NCBI RefSeq assembly: GCF_947179165.1
Contig: NC_077246.1
Coordinates: forward strand, 69,598,421 to 69,662,420
Length of the DNA stretch: 64,000 nt
From: Solanum dulcamara
Taxonomy: Eukaryota; Streptophyta; Magnoliopsida; Solanales; Solanaceae
Direction: 5' to 3'
Below the pieces are notes generated by a model. It was not told where the DNA came from. It did not search any database and worked only from the letters and a program-made list of their open reading frames with translations. A program made the position numbers and the translations under genes. Positions 11,796-24,039 of the stretch are shown here, piece after piece (position 1 is the first letter of the stretch; every line of letters begins with the position of its first letter).

Positions 11796-13270
11796 GTGAA
11801 CATTGAAAGTTCATGTTTTGTATTTCACATTTTCACTTGCAATTCGAAATTAAGAAAAATGATCCTCTCATTTTTATTTAATGTTCTTTTTGATTTATTT
11901 ATTTTTCAAATTTCTTATGTGACGTCGTACACAGCATCAGGGAAGCCTATGTTTGCAAAAGTACACTTAAAAGGGACTTGTTTGTATAAAGGTACTAGAA
12001 ATTAAATCTTGAACACTAGTTTTGTTGGAAGCAAACTTCCCCTTAGAAATCCCCCTTTTTCCTTGTCATTTTACTCGTCACTAAAATTCCCTTTTATATT
12101 GAAATTTGAACCTAAGAGATGACAGTGGAAGCTACTTCCTACAAAACTACTTCTGGGCCAGAGGAGAGTGACGAGGAGCAATCAGTGGAAGAGGACGATG
12201 GGGGTGCGTCAAAAGAGGATGTTGTAGAGGAGGTGGTGGTTACAAAGCAGCAAAACTATGGTGTTGGACACAAAGAGAATGTCTGAGTTGTGGAGAATGA
12301 GGTAATTCTATTTTTGTTGTTCTGCCTTGGAAGTCTTTTCTCTATTAAAAATGGAAGAGAAGAAATAACATTATACCACTGATTTATATGTTGTTAATGA
12401 TCTGAATTGAATTTTTGTAACTGCAAAGTTGACTAGCTAGCAGAAGAACACAAGGCCACTGATTTATATATTGTTGTTCGACTAACCCATTTTTAATTTT
12501 CTAATTCTTTCTTATGATTAGTCACTAGTCAATAGCTTGAGGATTTATATCGTTTGTACCAAACCTTCACTGCTAGAAACAAAGGTTTTTCCCCCTGCAA
12601 ATCAGTGGGAAATTTGTGCTATAGAACATGATGTTTTCACTCATTTCCCATTGAACTAACTAAAAGAGTGTTTTTATCGGGGTGGAGTTGGGGGTGTGTA
12701 GATGGTGTTAACTTTGTAATTGTGATTATTCTCTCAGTATAAATCTCTTAAGTTACTAATGATCTCGTGTTTTGTATAAATGATCTCTTTTGTTTTGTTT
12801 TAAGATCTCCTGTGTTTAAAGTTAATGATATCTGGCAATTTATAAACCTCTCAACTTACTAATACTTGTTCGTTTTTTTTTTTCTAAGATCTCTTGTGGT
12901 TTGAGTTCTGCTGCCAAACTTGATGAGCGTCTAGCACAAGTTGAGGAACGATTAGATAAAATGGAGGCTCATTCAGAAAAAAGTGGAGACATTGTTGGTT
13001 GATATTAACGAAAAATTGAACTATTTATTGGAGATGCAGGATGCTAAAGTTTCTAGGGACATTAGAAGTCCATCTAAGTACATGAGCTCCTCGTGGACTG
13101 GTAATGGCCGATCAAAGAGGAAACATAGAGTAGCTGAGACAATAAGGCAGTCTTGCAAGCATCGACGTTTGGGAAAAGGTGATAAGACAGTAGTTCATCC
13201 AGTTACTTTGCCTGATGATTGTGTCAAAAATGACCAAAGGAAGTTAGATGATGAAGAACATAATGTTTGA

Positions 13271-14390
13271 TGATAATTACTTATGTTTTTTTCTCCCAAC
13301 TCTGAAGATTGTTCTGTCTTGCACAATCTGTATTGTAAAACACTATATGGCCATTATCAATGCAATACTTCCATTTTACTGTAATGCATCGAATAATTTC
13401 TGAGGTGAGGGATGAAATTGGGTAAAAATTTACGAATATTAGCGTTTATATCAAATCATACTAATTCATGGTTAAGTAATAAACTAAAGTGAGAATGTAT
13501 ATGTCACATCCCGAATCTGGATGAGGTGGACGACTCTTGATATCCTTTAACTTGATTGAACGAATCGATTTTACCTGATTATACCTACAATGCATATATA
13601 CAAATGATACGAAACTGTGTCTTGGACCTCAGCTAATATAACAAGAAGTTGTGTATAAATAAAGGGCCACTAGCTTGAAATACATGACTGATAATGAGCT
13701 CAATTGAAATGAACATTTGTACATATAAAACATATATAATACATGCCTATGAAGCTTGTATGAATACTCACTCAACTTCATTAAAGCTTCTTCAAATAAC
13801 TTGATTTTGAAATTCAACATGTTGCAACGTGAACCATTTAAAGTGAATAATATATCAAAAAACTCAAAACATCGAGAAATAAATCTTCCCGTAAAATGAA
13901 CAAAAAAAGAAATATCTTTGAGTGGCTAGATAAAAGAATTCATGATCTTGTCGGAATGGGAGCAGCTATTTCATTCGTCCGTTTCTAAGAAAGAGTTTAT
14001 GCCACTCGTATTGCCCCGGATTGACAAAAGAGGCTTTGATTTGAGATTATTGTGTCAACATGAAAGTTGACAATCGGGGAAGAGGACCTCGTCGTCTTTC
14101 TATTTCGATAGACTTCCTAAAGGAGCACCGATTCTCGAGAAAATAATCCGCTTTTCTAAAACTCCTACTTTATTGCGAGTCCGTTTTCAAGCTAACTGAA
14201 TGCCTATTTACTGCTAGTTCTGTTCCACTTTCAAAATAGAAAGGAAACACATATAGATCATAAGATCAATATATGTAAATACCTGTCTGATACATAATTA
14301 TACCACACATATACATAATTATATATTATTTGTATAATATGGTAACATGGCCTACTTTTTTTTCCCCCTCCGTTTGAATGTCAAAATAAC
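13271..14390. other. Spacer between copies A and B
   Basis: AT-rich sequence with no recognised gene. An unusual block near 13930-14230 is listed separately. Confidence 0.4.
13930..14230. other. Block of organelle-like composition (possible NUMT)
   Basis: This stretch is less AT-rich than its surroundings and holds runs such as GGGGAAGAGGACCTCGTCG and ATTGCCCCGGATTGAC, which look like plant mitochondrial intergenic or ribosomal-protein-region DNA. I cannot name a specific organellar gene, so this is a weak suggestion. Confidence 0.25.
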
Positions 14391-14404
14391 ACTCAAAAGG
14401 TCAG

Positions 14405-14531
14405 TCTACACATATAAATACTCTTGTAATCTATCTCTGATTCTGTAATTCTCTTTGAAAATTTAGTAACATAGTTTTGTTCTTTTTCTTTCGATTGTGA
14501 AGAAAGGAATTTGATTAGGTCAGAAATTGAG
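14405..14531 (+). promoter_or_regulatory. Promoter/leader shared by copies B and C
   Basis: CACATATAAATACTC supplies a TATA-like box about 120 bases upstream of the copy-B ATG. The following leader (CTTGTAATCTATCTCTGATT and on) is nearly identical to the sequence before the copy-C ATG at 23525-23644. The duplication therefore included the promoter region. Confidence 0.55.
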
Positions 14532-14897
14532 ATGGATGGGAATATTTGACGGCTGCTCAGACTCAGGGAGGTGGTGAAGGTGCCGCCGGAGCTGCTGCCG
14601 GAGATAGCGATTCCGGTGATTGGCGGACTCATTTTCTGCCGGAATCTCGTCGAAGGATTGCCATCAAGATGTAAACTTTTTAATTTTTTTTTTTTAAATT
14701 CTTTTGCAGTTTGTTCTTATGTTTTTGTTGAAGATTTTGGATTTGAAATTTAGGGTTCGTTTGTGTTTTTATCAGTTTTATGAGAATATCCAGTTAGGTA
14801 GAACCTGTTTTATTCAGCTTTCAGTTTTGTCAAAGAGAATTGGGGGATTTCTATTACTGCTACTGGGTTGAGTAACTGAAAGTTTATGCCCATATAT

Positions 14898-15036
14898 TTT
14901 TTTTTTGGGATAACCGGACCAGCTTTCGGGCATAGGACACAGAGGTGAAGAAATCACCTTTATGTTTTTTTTTTCTCCAAGGGAATTTGAACCGGAGAAC
15001 TATTTTCAACCCAATTTATTGACCATTGGGCCATAG
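14898..15036 (-). mobile_element. Partial minus-strand SINE, first of two in copy B intron 1
   Basis: Reads, on the plus strand, ACCAGCTTTCGGGCAT, then GAAATCACCTTTATG and a TTTGAACCGGAGAAC box. This is the reverse complement of a Solanaceae SINE whose head reads CCTAGCTTTGGTGGACAGAG. The head is missing here. Confidence 0.5.
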
Positions 15037-15092
15037 GCGAATTGGGGGATTTCTATTACTGCTATTGGATGGAGTAATTGAAAGTTTATGCC

Positions 15093-15312
15093 CAAGTTTT
15101 TTTTTATTTTTATAACCATGGTGTCTAGACCAGCTTTCGGGCATCAAGACTAATTCCATGCCCACCAATAACACGTAACTCTGTCCATCAAAGCTAAGAC
15201 ACAAGTGAAGAAATCACCTTTGTGTTTTTTGTCTCTGCTGGAATTTGAATTTTTGAATGTAAATCTCACAATGATTCTCAACCCACTTCATCGATCATGA
15301 GGTTACATCCTT
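15093..15312 (-). mobile_element. Minus-strand SINE, second in copy B intron 1
   Basis: On the minus strand the order is GAATTTGAAATTCCAGC-type promoter remains, GTGTCTTAGCTTTGATGGAC, GAGTTACGTG, GGTGGGCATGGAATTAGTC, GAAAGCTGGTCTAGACACC and an A-rich tail. The same family occurs at the same place in copy C (24040-24235), so this insertion predates the B/C duplication. Confidence 0.6.
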
Positions 15313-16769
15313 GGGTTCTTTATGAAATATTTCCAATTTAGGTAGTAAATCAAGAAACTAGTTCAAGTGGAAAACCTACTTTTACTCTTTGTGCCTTATA
15401 TTTTGTTTTAGATTTGTCGAAATGTTGGGTAGCTGCTCGAGCTAATTGGATTATAACTACTGATATTCTTTAGAGAAAACAAGTTTTAGTCTTTCACAGC
15501 AGGGCATGATGTCAAATTTATTTTAACATATTTGAGAAGCATTTATCTCGATTGTGTTCTTATCAAGCCTTTAAACTGATCTTTTGACATGGTTGTATAG
15601 AATGGAGACCTTAAAGAGGCATGCTCCTGTCCATGTGCAAGACAGAGGACAGAAGGTTATGGAAATTGCAGTGAAGTTTGAGGAAAAGATGTATAATGCT
15701 GCTAAAAGTCAGGTATGCAGTCTAAACTCATTTTCTATTTATTTGAATAAGGCAATTTGTTCTTCACTTAAGTTGACGTTGCTATTCCTGCTTGTATAAA
15801 CTTGGATTCGTTTTTCCACTCATCTAGACATGTCGTATGCATTTTAACTTAAATTTATCTAATATTGCAGGATGATTATCTGAAGAAAATATCCCTAAAG
15901 ATGCTGAAAATGGAGACTAACTATCAAAATCCTCTGACCAATTCTTTACATCCCAATACTGCAAGTAGTGGTCTCAATGCCCATGGCCAAGGTGAACAAT
16001 GAAAGTTCATGTTTTGTATTTCACATTTTCACTCGCAATGTGAAATTAAGAAAAATGATCCTCTCATTTTTAATGTTCTTTTCGATTTATTTCTCTTTCC
16101 AAATTTCCTATGTGGTTTCTTACATAACAACATGGAGCCTCCTCTTTTTTTTTTGGCAAAATAGACTTAAAAGGGACTTGTTTGTAAAGAGGAAACTAGA
16201 AATTAAATCTAGAGCTTGAGTTTTATTAGAAGCGAACTTTCACTTTGAAATCCTCCCCTTTTCCTTGTCATTTTTTCACGTTTTTAAAAAATTCCTTTTT
16301 AAAAAATTTGAACCTAAGAGATGACAATGGAAGCTACTTCCTATGAGGCTACTTCTGGACCGGAGGATAGTGACAAAGAAGCAATGGAAGAGGAAGATGG
16401 GAACGTGTCAAAGGAGGATGTTGTGGAGGAGGTGGTGGTTAGAAAGGAGCAAACTCTTTTGTTGGGCACAGAGGTAATGTCGGAGTTGGGGAAAATGAGG
16501 TAATTTTATATTTGTTATTCTGCCTTCCCATTTATTTTCTTTCTTGGAAGCCTTTTCTCTATTAAAAATGGAAGAGAAGAAATAGCATTATACCATTTAG
16601 TTATTTGTTGTTAATGATACAAATTGGATTTTTGCAATTGCTAAGTTGACTAGCTAGCATAAGAACACAAGGCCAGTGATTTACATTTTGTTGTTCGACT
16701 CTCCCATTATCAATTTTCTTATTCTTTCTTATGAATTAATCACTAGTCAATAGCTTGAGGATTTATAAG

Positions 16770-17601
16770 GCCTCATTTGTTTTCATGAAGATTAAGATGT
16801 CTGAATCTGAATGTACGTCCAAATGATTAAGAAGTTGTCTTAAGCTCTAGACATTGAATGATTAAATATCGTCTGTTTTTCAACACCTGAATCAGCAAAA
16901 TTTATTTATCTGTAAAAATAGTAAATATATAATTCAAATAAAAAGTATTAAATATTAAAAATCATAAATTTAATAAAATAAAATTATTATTTGATAAAAT
17001 AATGAAATATTTATGTTTGCTAGTTATGGTGAGGATGGTTTGTAGTGGTGGTGGGGGTAATAGTTGGTGTTAGTGGTTAGTAATTGGGGTGGTAGAGTTG
17101 GTTGTGTTGGTGAAATTAGTTGATGTTAGTAGTTGCCGGTATTGATGGGGTGGTTGAAGAATGTGTAGTGGTTGATAATGTGTTGGTAGTAGTTGATGGC
17201 AGTGCTAGTTGTGTTGATAGAGGTGATTGGTAGTAGGGATTAACGACAATGGTGGCGGCGGTGGTGACAATGATGGTGGTGGCAGTGGATTATAATTATA
17301 ATGATATGGATGGTAAGTGTGGTAGTGATTGACAGTAGTGGTTGGCAACAATGGTAGTTGGTGACAGTAATGGTGGTTGTGATGGCAGAGTTGGTTAGTG
17401 GTGGTGGCTGGTGATTGTGAATAGAGCCGGGGTGAGAGTTATCCAAACAAAAATACCCTTAATGATATTAAGACGTTCAATATCTTAATGATTAAGACTT
17501 ATTCCAATTAAATAAGTACTTAAATCTTATTGTAAACAAATGCATTTAATGACCTAATGTTTGAACCATTCAGACCAACATTAAGTACAAACAAATGAGG
17601 C
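16770..17601. mobile_element. 832-bp MITE-like element with GT-rich core
   Basis: Ends are inverted (GCCTCATTTG at the left, CAAATGAGGC at the right), flanked by ATAAG on both sides. The left arm (TTAAGATGTCTGAATCTGAA) pairs loosely with the right arm. A left-end remnant occurs at the same site in copy C (about 28989-29100), and copy A lacks it. Confidence 0.7.
17030..17420. repeat. GGT/GTG-rich minisatellite
   Basis: Irregular repeats of GTGGTGG, GGTTGGTG and TAGTGGTTG make up the core of the element above. Antisense open frames rich in His and Thr here are artefacts of the composition. Confidence 0.75.
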
Positions 17602-18273
17602 ATAAGAGCGACACTCTAGAATCCACATAATCACTTGTACCAAAACTTGATAGGGAGTAATCCAAAATTAAAGAGTGCGTTTTTATCTCAGTGGAGTTGG
17701 GGGTGGAGAGTGGTAGGTGTTGTTAACTTTGTGCTTGTGAATTGTGATTGTTCTGCTGGTACAAATCTCTTAAGTTACTAATGATCTCTCGTGTTTTGTT
17801 TTAAGATCTCCTATGATTAAAGTTAACAGTCTCTTACAATATATAAACCTCTTAAGTTACTAATAGGTGCTTGTGTGTTTTTCTCTAAGATCTCTTGTGG
17901 ATTGAGTTCTGGTGCTAAACTTGATGAGCGTTTAGCACAAGTTGAGGAATGATTAGAGAAAATGGAGGCTCATTCGGAAAAGATGGACACATTGTTGGTT
18001 GATATTAACAAAAAATTGAACTATCTAGTGAAGATGCATGATGCTAAAATTTCTAAACACTAGACGTCCTACTAAGTACATGAGCTCCTCGTGGACTGGG
18101 AATGATTGATGAAAGAGGAAATATAAGAGTAGCTGAGATGATAAGGTAGTCATGCAAGCATCGACGATTGGGAAGAGGTGCAATAGTGCAGTAGTTCCTC
18201 CGGTTGCTTTGCCTGATGATTGTGTCGAAAATGACCAAAGGAATTTAGATGATAAAGAACAAAAAATTGCTAT

Positions 18274-18935
18274 CACTAGCACAATCTGTAAAATAAATCT
18301 CTCTCTCATGTTTTATTTACATGATCTCTTAGTTTAGTTAGTTATCAAGTTAGAAAGTAACTTCTAGTTTAGTAAATGTCTCTTGTACGTTTTTAAAAAA
18401 ATATTAAATCATCTTTTTTGTTTTATTCTAAGATCTCTTTTTCCTTCTTAAAAATTCTAAGAGCTCTTTGTGTTTAAGGTTAATATCTCTTGCAATGTAT
18501 AAATCTCTACCCTTCTTCTAAAGCTATAATTTTTAGCAGGAATCTAGCTCCAACGAAGCTATTGGGAGGCCTTCAGTATTTTTCAATTAAAAGGAGTAAG
18601 TCATTATTACATCCATCATATGATTTTTTTTGCATCGTTTTTGATTTTTCTTTTACTGTATCTGTTATGTATTTCACTAAATTTTGATTTTCTTAATAAA
18701 TGGAATGAGATTCCTTCCATAATCATTATTCGATGAATGTGGTCATGCATTTATTTCTTATAATTTTTTCCCTCTTGCCGATAATTATATTTTTTCCCCT
18801 CTTGGTTGAAAAACACCTTTGTTGTTGTGGTTTGGCTTTGGGGTGTGATGATCTTTTAACTGTCTATGGTAAAGACATAGATGCTGCTTATTTACCACAC
18901 AAATTAGGATTCTCAAAGTTTGAACTCATAAATTG
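18274..18935. other. Spacer after copy B
   Basis: Contains short T-rich frames; one (about 18490-18687) encodes a hydrophobic stretch with no recognised family. No support for a gene. Confidence 0.4.
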
Positions 18936-19120
18936 ATAGTCTGTTTGGCCAAGCTTATTTTAGTCCAAAAGTGCTAATTTTTAAAAAGTGAGGTGTTTGA
19001 TCAAGCTTCTGAGAGAAAATAAGTGTTTCTGGGGAATAGCAAAAACCGTTTTTCAGAAGGCCAAAAAAGTAGTTTTTCTCTAAAAGCACTTTTTTGAAAA
19101 CCACTTTTGAGAAAAATTCA
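18936..19120. mobile_element. Half of a hAT-like MITE
   Basis: Starts TAGTCTGTTTGGCCAAGCTT and continues with AAAAAGTGAGGTGTTTGATC, matching the left arm of the complete element at 54924-55231. The right end is missing. Confidence 0.55.
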
Positions 19121-19516
19121 CTTAAAAAACCCTAAAGTACTAATACTATATTTTCCTTTTTCAGAGGAGATCGCAAGGTCGAGCTCTTATCAAACAGTGA
19201 TAGAGACGAAAAGAGATGCATTTTCAGCTGCTTTGAAGTTATAAATTTATATACCTTGGCTTCTTGATTCTTTTGTCCTTAGAAGATTTACTATGCATTT
19301 GTTTATATATTATGAACGAAATTGCCTTGATGTTGCTTGATATATGTTTGGTCAACTGAATCAAATGTTGATTGCCATGTTCCCTAGTGAAAGTAAAACA
19401 TTTTTGTTGTTTTAACTTCATAAAAGATGATATCAACAACTATTCTCAGAAAAATACTTAAAATACTTCAACATCAAATGATTTTTTACTGCATATGTTC
19501 GTTGTCAAGTTTAACA

Positions 19517-19740
19517 TATGATTTGGACATGTGAAGGCGAGATGCGTACACCCTAGTGAGGAGGTGTGAGATGTTGGATACCATGTTGCTTGGACTCTTC
19601 ATAGATGTACATGGGTGCTGTCGAACTAGTTTTGAAAAATCCGACACGGGTGCGACATCAAAAGTGAAGAGTACGTGCAGTTTAGGTTGGATATAGTGGT
19701 TATAAGAAGAGGTAGAGGTAAGCTAAAGAAGTATGGGGAA
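19517..19740 (+). mobile_element. LINE 3' coding remnant, interrupted
   Basis: GATTTGGACATGTGAAGGCG followed by GATGCGTACACCC resembles the FGHVKRRCADAP motif, and AGAAGAGGTAGAGGTAAGC with CTAAAGAAGTATGGGG resembles RRGRGRPKKYWGE. Both are typical of the C-terminal end of RTE-type plant LINE proteins. About 110 bp of another short repeat (19577-19688, TGTTGCTTGGACTCTTCAT to GACACGGGTGCGACATC) separates the two parts. Confidence 0.55.
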
Positions 19741-19744
19741 GATT

Positions 19745-20765
19745 GTCATGCCGAGAGGGTACCCTAGGTGTGGCCGGCATTCAAAGACCATTTTTGGTCT
19801 CCAAGAGAACCACTTGGTCTCATCACTCATTCAACCATCAGCGGAAGACTTAAATAAAAGCAAGAGAAAAGATACTCATGTGGGCTCTTAATATCAACAT
19901 CAAAAGAGAGTAGTTTTTCAAATAAAATAGTCTTATATAATAAAATAGTTTTAGAAATAACTCAAGGAAACATCTCCAATGTACTCCATCTATGTCTAAG
20001 AAGCCTCTAATCACTATCTAGGCGGTGCTAATGACATGTCCATGGCTATCTTAAAAGAAGTAAAAGTACTCAACGTCAAGAAGTAAAGAGATAAAGGGAT
20101 TCCTCCGAATGTAAGGAGGTCTCACCACAATCAGGAGGGGAATGATCTTCAATGGAGCGCATGTTGATGATCTCTAGCACCTGTATCTGCATCATTTCCA
20201 TGATGCAGCCAAATGACGTCAATACATTAAATGTACGAGTATGTAAAATAGCTGAAAAGGAACACAATCAACAATACTCAACCTCCTGCAACTCAACTCA
20301 AGGGGCTCACTCTGAAATGACTCAACTCAATAAAGCATGAAATAGAATAACATAGTGCTTTAGAGTTATAATTAGTATCCTTGAACACAATATATGTGGT
20401 TGGCCTTGAAGACCACCGAGTCTGCCAAACACACGTTCGTCCCAACCCAAATGGGTTTGAAAAGCAAGCACGTAAAGCTTAAAGTCTCATGTACCTCAAA
20501 TTCACAACTCAAGCACTCTTTCCAATAGATCATAACATAGTCTCGAGTCTTCGAATCACCTCAAAGTACACAAAATGGGTTTAGAATGGTCAAAAACCCT
20601 TTGCCAAATGTTTTCTTAATTTTTAACACAAGTCAAACTTGCGGTCAAAGATTAACCCAAAAACTCAACTCGGATTAATGGGTTAGAATTCAGAACCAAT
20701 AATATCTTCTAGTTACCCATACCTCGTAGAGTCCAAGTTTATAATCGAATTTCAACCCCAAATTG
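19745..20765. repeat. Interspersed repeat, class not assigned
   Basis: Starts near TGTCATGCCGAGAGGGTACC and GTGTGGCCGGCATTCAAAG, a block I associate with dispersed Solanaceae repeats. No reading frame or terminal repeats can be defined. The right limit is set by the copia-like block that follows. Confidence 0.35.
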
Positions 20766-21253
20766 TTGGGTTATTACAGTTACTACATTGTGAGTAAATT
20801 TTAGATTTACTACTTTGAGAGTAAATTTCAAAATATTTCTTCTTAATTATTCTACCTCTTCTGAAATTGTGTGGTGATAACTTCACAACCTACAATCTTT
20901 TATTAGTATGACAATAATCATCATCATCGTGTAAACATCAACATGCATAAAAGATAATCAAGCTATGCATGAACCAAAGTATTCATATTTTAAGTAATTC
21001 ATTGCACACATGACACATCCATGGATTTCATATAATGAAATCAAGTTCTTCGATTCATAATATTTATCCAAGATGGCAGAGTCTTGTGCTGATAATGTGT
21101 GATAAAAATAATATAACAAAAGGAAGAAAATTGTAGAGAAAGGTTGAGAGAAGGGAGAAAGCTTCTTATTTCTCTTGATGAATAAAATACAATGAACGAG
21201 AACCCTTTATTTACAGGGGAAAACTAACTTGATCCCAAAGAAACTAACTGTAA
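20766..21253 (-). mobile_element. Copia-like LTR/leader remnant (minus orientation)
   Basis: On the minus strand the stretch includes AAATAAGAAGCTTTCTCCC, then CAGCACAAGACTCTGCC and GATAAATATTATGAATC, the pattern of the 3' part of a copia LTR running into its leader. A clear homologue lies at 33600-34060, including the TTGTTGGGTTATTACAG boundary. No coding region remains. Confidence 0.45.
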
Positions 21254-21914
21254 CTTCTCTACCACTGTCCCAAAATTTGCCTGAAATTTGAATGATGTAA
21301 GCAATCAACTTCTTTAACACTTATGCTATCCTCAATGTTGTTTTATTTGTAGCACCTTTAGATTCTTCAACTCAGATGGGAAATGCAAATGGAGCTGATC
21401 GGCAGGAAGAGCTTTACCAAAAGGTATAGTTTGCAATGGTATTTTTATTTGCTCAAGATTTTGAAAACTGAGGATATCAAAGACGACTCGCTGGAAATTG
21501 AAATTTTTTGCATTGAGTAGTGATGTGGAATTTGATAAACTGACTGGTTATATTTGCTGTGATTAATGGAGTAGTAAAAGGATATTTACCAAAATAGTTG
21601 TTCAGCTACATTCCTGGTCATACCCCTCTGTGGTACTTTTATTTTTTTGATAAAGACCCCTCTGTGGTACTTTATGTATTCCAGTTTGTATAGGAAATAG
21701 AAAATTGAGCATGTTAACAGGTGACTTGTTCGAGACTGATACATTCTCAATTGAGAAGTACAACTACAATACTACTACGCCTCAATCCCAAGCATGTTAG
21801 GATTCTTACTATTCATGTCAGTCTGTTTAAGGCTGTCTTTTTCCAATATTATAAAAAAATTAGTTTCACAAGCGCGGGCATAATTGAGTAGTGAAGTATT
21901 TTTGATAAATTAAT

Positions 21915-22100
21915 AAGGTAAAAGACATAAGTATCCCCTGAACTATGACCGAAATTTCAGAGACACACCTTTCTTTTTCGGAGGTCCTACTACCCCTTTG
22001 AACTATTTGAAAGTGTAATAAAGACGACCATTCGGTGTTGAGGTGGCATAGAGAGTGTGCTCACTCTCTTGAAAGCATGCGAGAGGCGAAAAATAAGTTT
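21915..22100. mobile_element. One end of a MULE-like MITE
   Basis: CCCCTGAACTATGACCGAAA, followed by CACACCTTTCTTTTTCGG and CTACCCCTTTGAACTAT, is the typical arm of plant foldback/MULE MITEs related to the element at 30618-31427. The opposite arm is absent. Confidence 0.45.
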
Positions 22101-22185
22101 AAAAGTTAATCACTATAGACACATGAATTTTGGTTTTTGGAATATTTTTGTTATCTGTCCGAAACGAACTTATTTTAAAATTGAT

Positions 22186-22285
22186 TAGTTAAACACAAAC
22201 TGCTTCTCACCAAAAGTACTTTTTTGAAAAGCACTTCCCAAAACAAACATATTTTAGAAGCTTGACCAAACAAGCTAGTAGTCTT
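22186..22285. mobile_element. Right arm of the hAT-like MITE in copy D
   Basis: AAGTACTTTTTTGAAAAGCAC to GCTTGACCAAACAAGCTAG matches the right arm of the complete element at 54924-55231, at the same position relative to exon 6 as in copy H. Confidence 0.65.
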
Positions 22286-22899
22286 CCTCTTCTACTAAAC
22301 TTTTAACCTTTTTATCTGGAAGGTTCTTTCATGAAGATTCTCTAGTTTGTTCTCTACTGCATCGTACAAGTGATCTAATTATCACATATCCTCATGGAAT
22401 GCAAGTCTTGACATTTGTGAAATTGACTTAATGAAAATTTTTAATGCAGATCAAGTCTATGAAGGAAATGTATTTATCGGAGCTCAATGATATATACCAG
22501 AAAATTTCTTCTAAAGTGCAGCAGGTTTGTTTTTTTAGCTAAATTTGCAGATGCCAAGCGAACCTTAGTCCTTGATATAATTACTGTTAATAGATTTTAA
22601 GTCTTAACTCATCTCTTTTACTACCTTCAATCATCATAATGGTCACACCTATTGATGCTTTCGGACGTCTTCTTAGGACATATCTATACCTTCTTAGGTG
22701 AGAGAGCCATCTTAGACGACGTGTCATTTTAACCTTCATGCGACACTGTTATATAGACATGATTTTGATGTTTATCACTTTTCCTCTATGAGGTATCAAG
22801 GCCTCTCTAATTCTTTGGGCTCGGATTTTAAGTATCTGAGTTGTAAAAAGCACTTATGTCAACATTTTGTTGAAACATAGAATGCTGCTTAGTTTTTTT

Positions 22900-23258
22900 T
22901 TTTTTTTAAATGGTTGAAGGTAACATGTGTGTTCATTTTTACTATGTTATTCGTCTTTATATGCCTTTTCTCAAGTTTTCCTCCCTTTTTCTTGGTCGTG
23001 AGGGGTACTAAGGGGTCGTTTGGTAACTGGTTAGAGTTATACACATATAAGTAATGTAGGGATTAGTTATGAGTGAATCTATGTGTTTTTTTTTTAAATG
23101 GTTGAAGGTAACATGTGTGTTCATTTTTACTATGTTATTCGTCTTTATATGCCTTTTCTCAAGTTTTCCTCCCTTTTTCTTGGTCGTGAGGGGTACTAAG
23201 GGGTCGTTTGGTAACTGGTTAGAGTTATACACATATAAGTAATGTAGGGATTAGTTAT
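22900..23258. repeat. Tandem duplication, 188-bp period
   Basis: TAAATGGTTGAAGGTAACAT to GGGATTAGTTAT occurs twice, 188 bp apart, almost without change. Each copy includes the first part of the following MITE, so the duplication is younger than that insertion. Confidence 0.85.
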
Positions 23259-23502
23259 ACATAGATTAGTTATTCATGTAATAGTTATACACGTATTAGT
23301 TATTCCACTTTCTAGTACATCGTACATATATTCCCTCATAAATTATACATGTATTAGTTAGGCAGATTTTTAAATTATCAATCAAATGTCATATTGATTT
23401 TATACATGAATAACTTATTTCCTATCTACCTACCAAATGTCGTATAAGTTATAAGGAAATTATATGAATAACTTGTTTCTTATGCTGCTACCAAACGACC
23501 CC
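23200..23502. mobile_element. Tourist-like MITE
   Basis: Inverted ends GGGGTCGTTTGGTA and TACCAAACGACCCC, 303 bp, flanked by TAA and TTA. The repeated GTTATACA and TTAGTTAT motifs and lack of coding sequence fit a PIF/Harbinger-derived MITE. Confidence 0.75.
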
Positions 23503-24039
23503 TTATGGCCTAACCCATTCTACACATATAAAACTCTTGTAATCTATCTCTGATTCTGTAATTCTCTTTCAAAATTTAGTAACATAGTTTTGTTCTTTTT
23601 CTTTCAATTCGGAAGAAAGGAATTTGCTTAGGTCAGAAATTGAGATGGATGGGAATAATTTGACGGCTGCTCAGGCTCAGGGAGGCGGTGAAGGTGCCGG
23701 AGCTGCTGCTGGAGATATGGATTCCGGTGATTGGCGGACTGGACTTGTGCTCTATACTCGTCAAAGGATTGTCAACAGAATGTAAACTTCTAAAAAAAAT
23801 TGCTGCTTGTTCTTGTGTTTTTGTTAAAGATTTTGGATTTGGAATTTAGGGTTCTTTTGTGTTCAGTTTGTTAAAGATTTTGGATTTGGAATTTAGGGTT
23901 CTTTTGTGTTTTATCTGTTTTATGAGATAGCTTGTTAGGTCGAAGCTGTTTTTTCATCTTTCAATTTTTCCATAACACACTTCTCCAAATAAATTGGGGG
24001 ATTTCTATTACTGTTACTCGGTCAATTGAAAGTTTATGG

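Larger units (their letters stand above)
9591..13270 (+). pseudogene. MED15-KIX / acidic / coiled-coil chimera, copy A (broken)
   Basis: First of three tandem chimeric copies. Exon 1 (9591-9754) is open, lengthened and diverged, yet ends in the same phase as MED15 exon 1 and keeps LLPPGDRQ-type residues. Exon 2 (from about 11367) is cut off after the segment matching KRHLPVS. Exon 3 is duplicated in tandem. The acidic exon (12117-12301) reads MTVEATSYKTTSGPEESDEE but has a TGA at 12284-12286. The last exon (12889-13270) encodes LDERLAQVEERLDKMEAH, a one-base insertion near 12980, then LLVDINEKLNYLLEMQDAKV, a basic GRSKRKHR stretch and a TGA stop. Splice phases fit a once-continuous protein. 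As it stands it cannot encode the full chimera; a short downstream open frame (about 12986-13270) could still be read. Confidence 0.75.
14532..18273 (+). pseudogene. MED15-KIX / acidic / coiled-coil chimera, copy B (broken)
   Basis: Exon 1 (14532-14670) has lost one base after MDGN, giving an immediate TGA. Exon 2 (15601-15712, METLKRHAPVHVQDRGQKV then MEIAVKFEEKMYNAAKSQ) and exon 3 (15871-15991, DDYLKKISLKMLKMETNYQN) are open with canonical splice sites and the same lengths (112 and 121 bp) as in the intact MED15. The acidic exon starts at 16319 (MTMEATSYEATSGPEDSDKE). The coiled-coil exon starts at 17890 (SSGAKLDERLAQVEE) and meets a TGA at once after VEE. Exon 3 is followed directly by GGTGAACAATGA, so an unspliced message would stop after GEQ. 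The gene cannot make a full-length chimera now, but lesions are few. Confidence 0.8.
21353..22524 (+). pseudogene. MED15 fragment, copy D (exons 5 and 6 only)
   Basis: Exon 5 (21353-21423) encodes PLDSSTQMGNANGADRQEELYQK and exon 6 (22450-22524) encodes IKSMKEMYLSELNDIYQKISSKVQQ. Both keep GT-AG borders, 71- and 75-bp lengths and an open frame, as in copies E and F. Nothing upstream supplies exons 1-4 and exon 7 is absent; a MITE and copy C follow. The intron between them carries a short repeat with GCCTCAATCCCAAGCATG (about 21778) that is also found in copies E, F and H. It is a stranded 3' fragment. Confidence 0.75.

Noticed and set aside
17240..17446. Minus-strand open frame rich in His and Thr
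   Set aside because: It is the complement of a GGT/GTG minisatellite inside a MITE.
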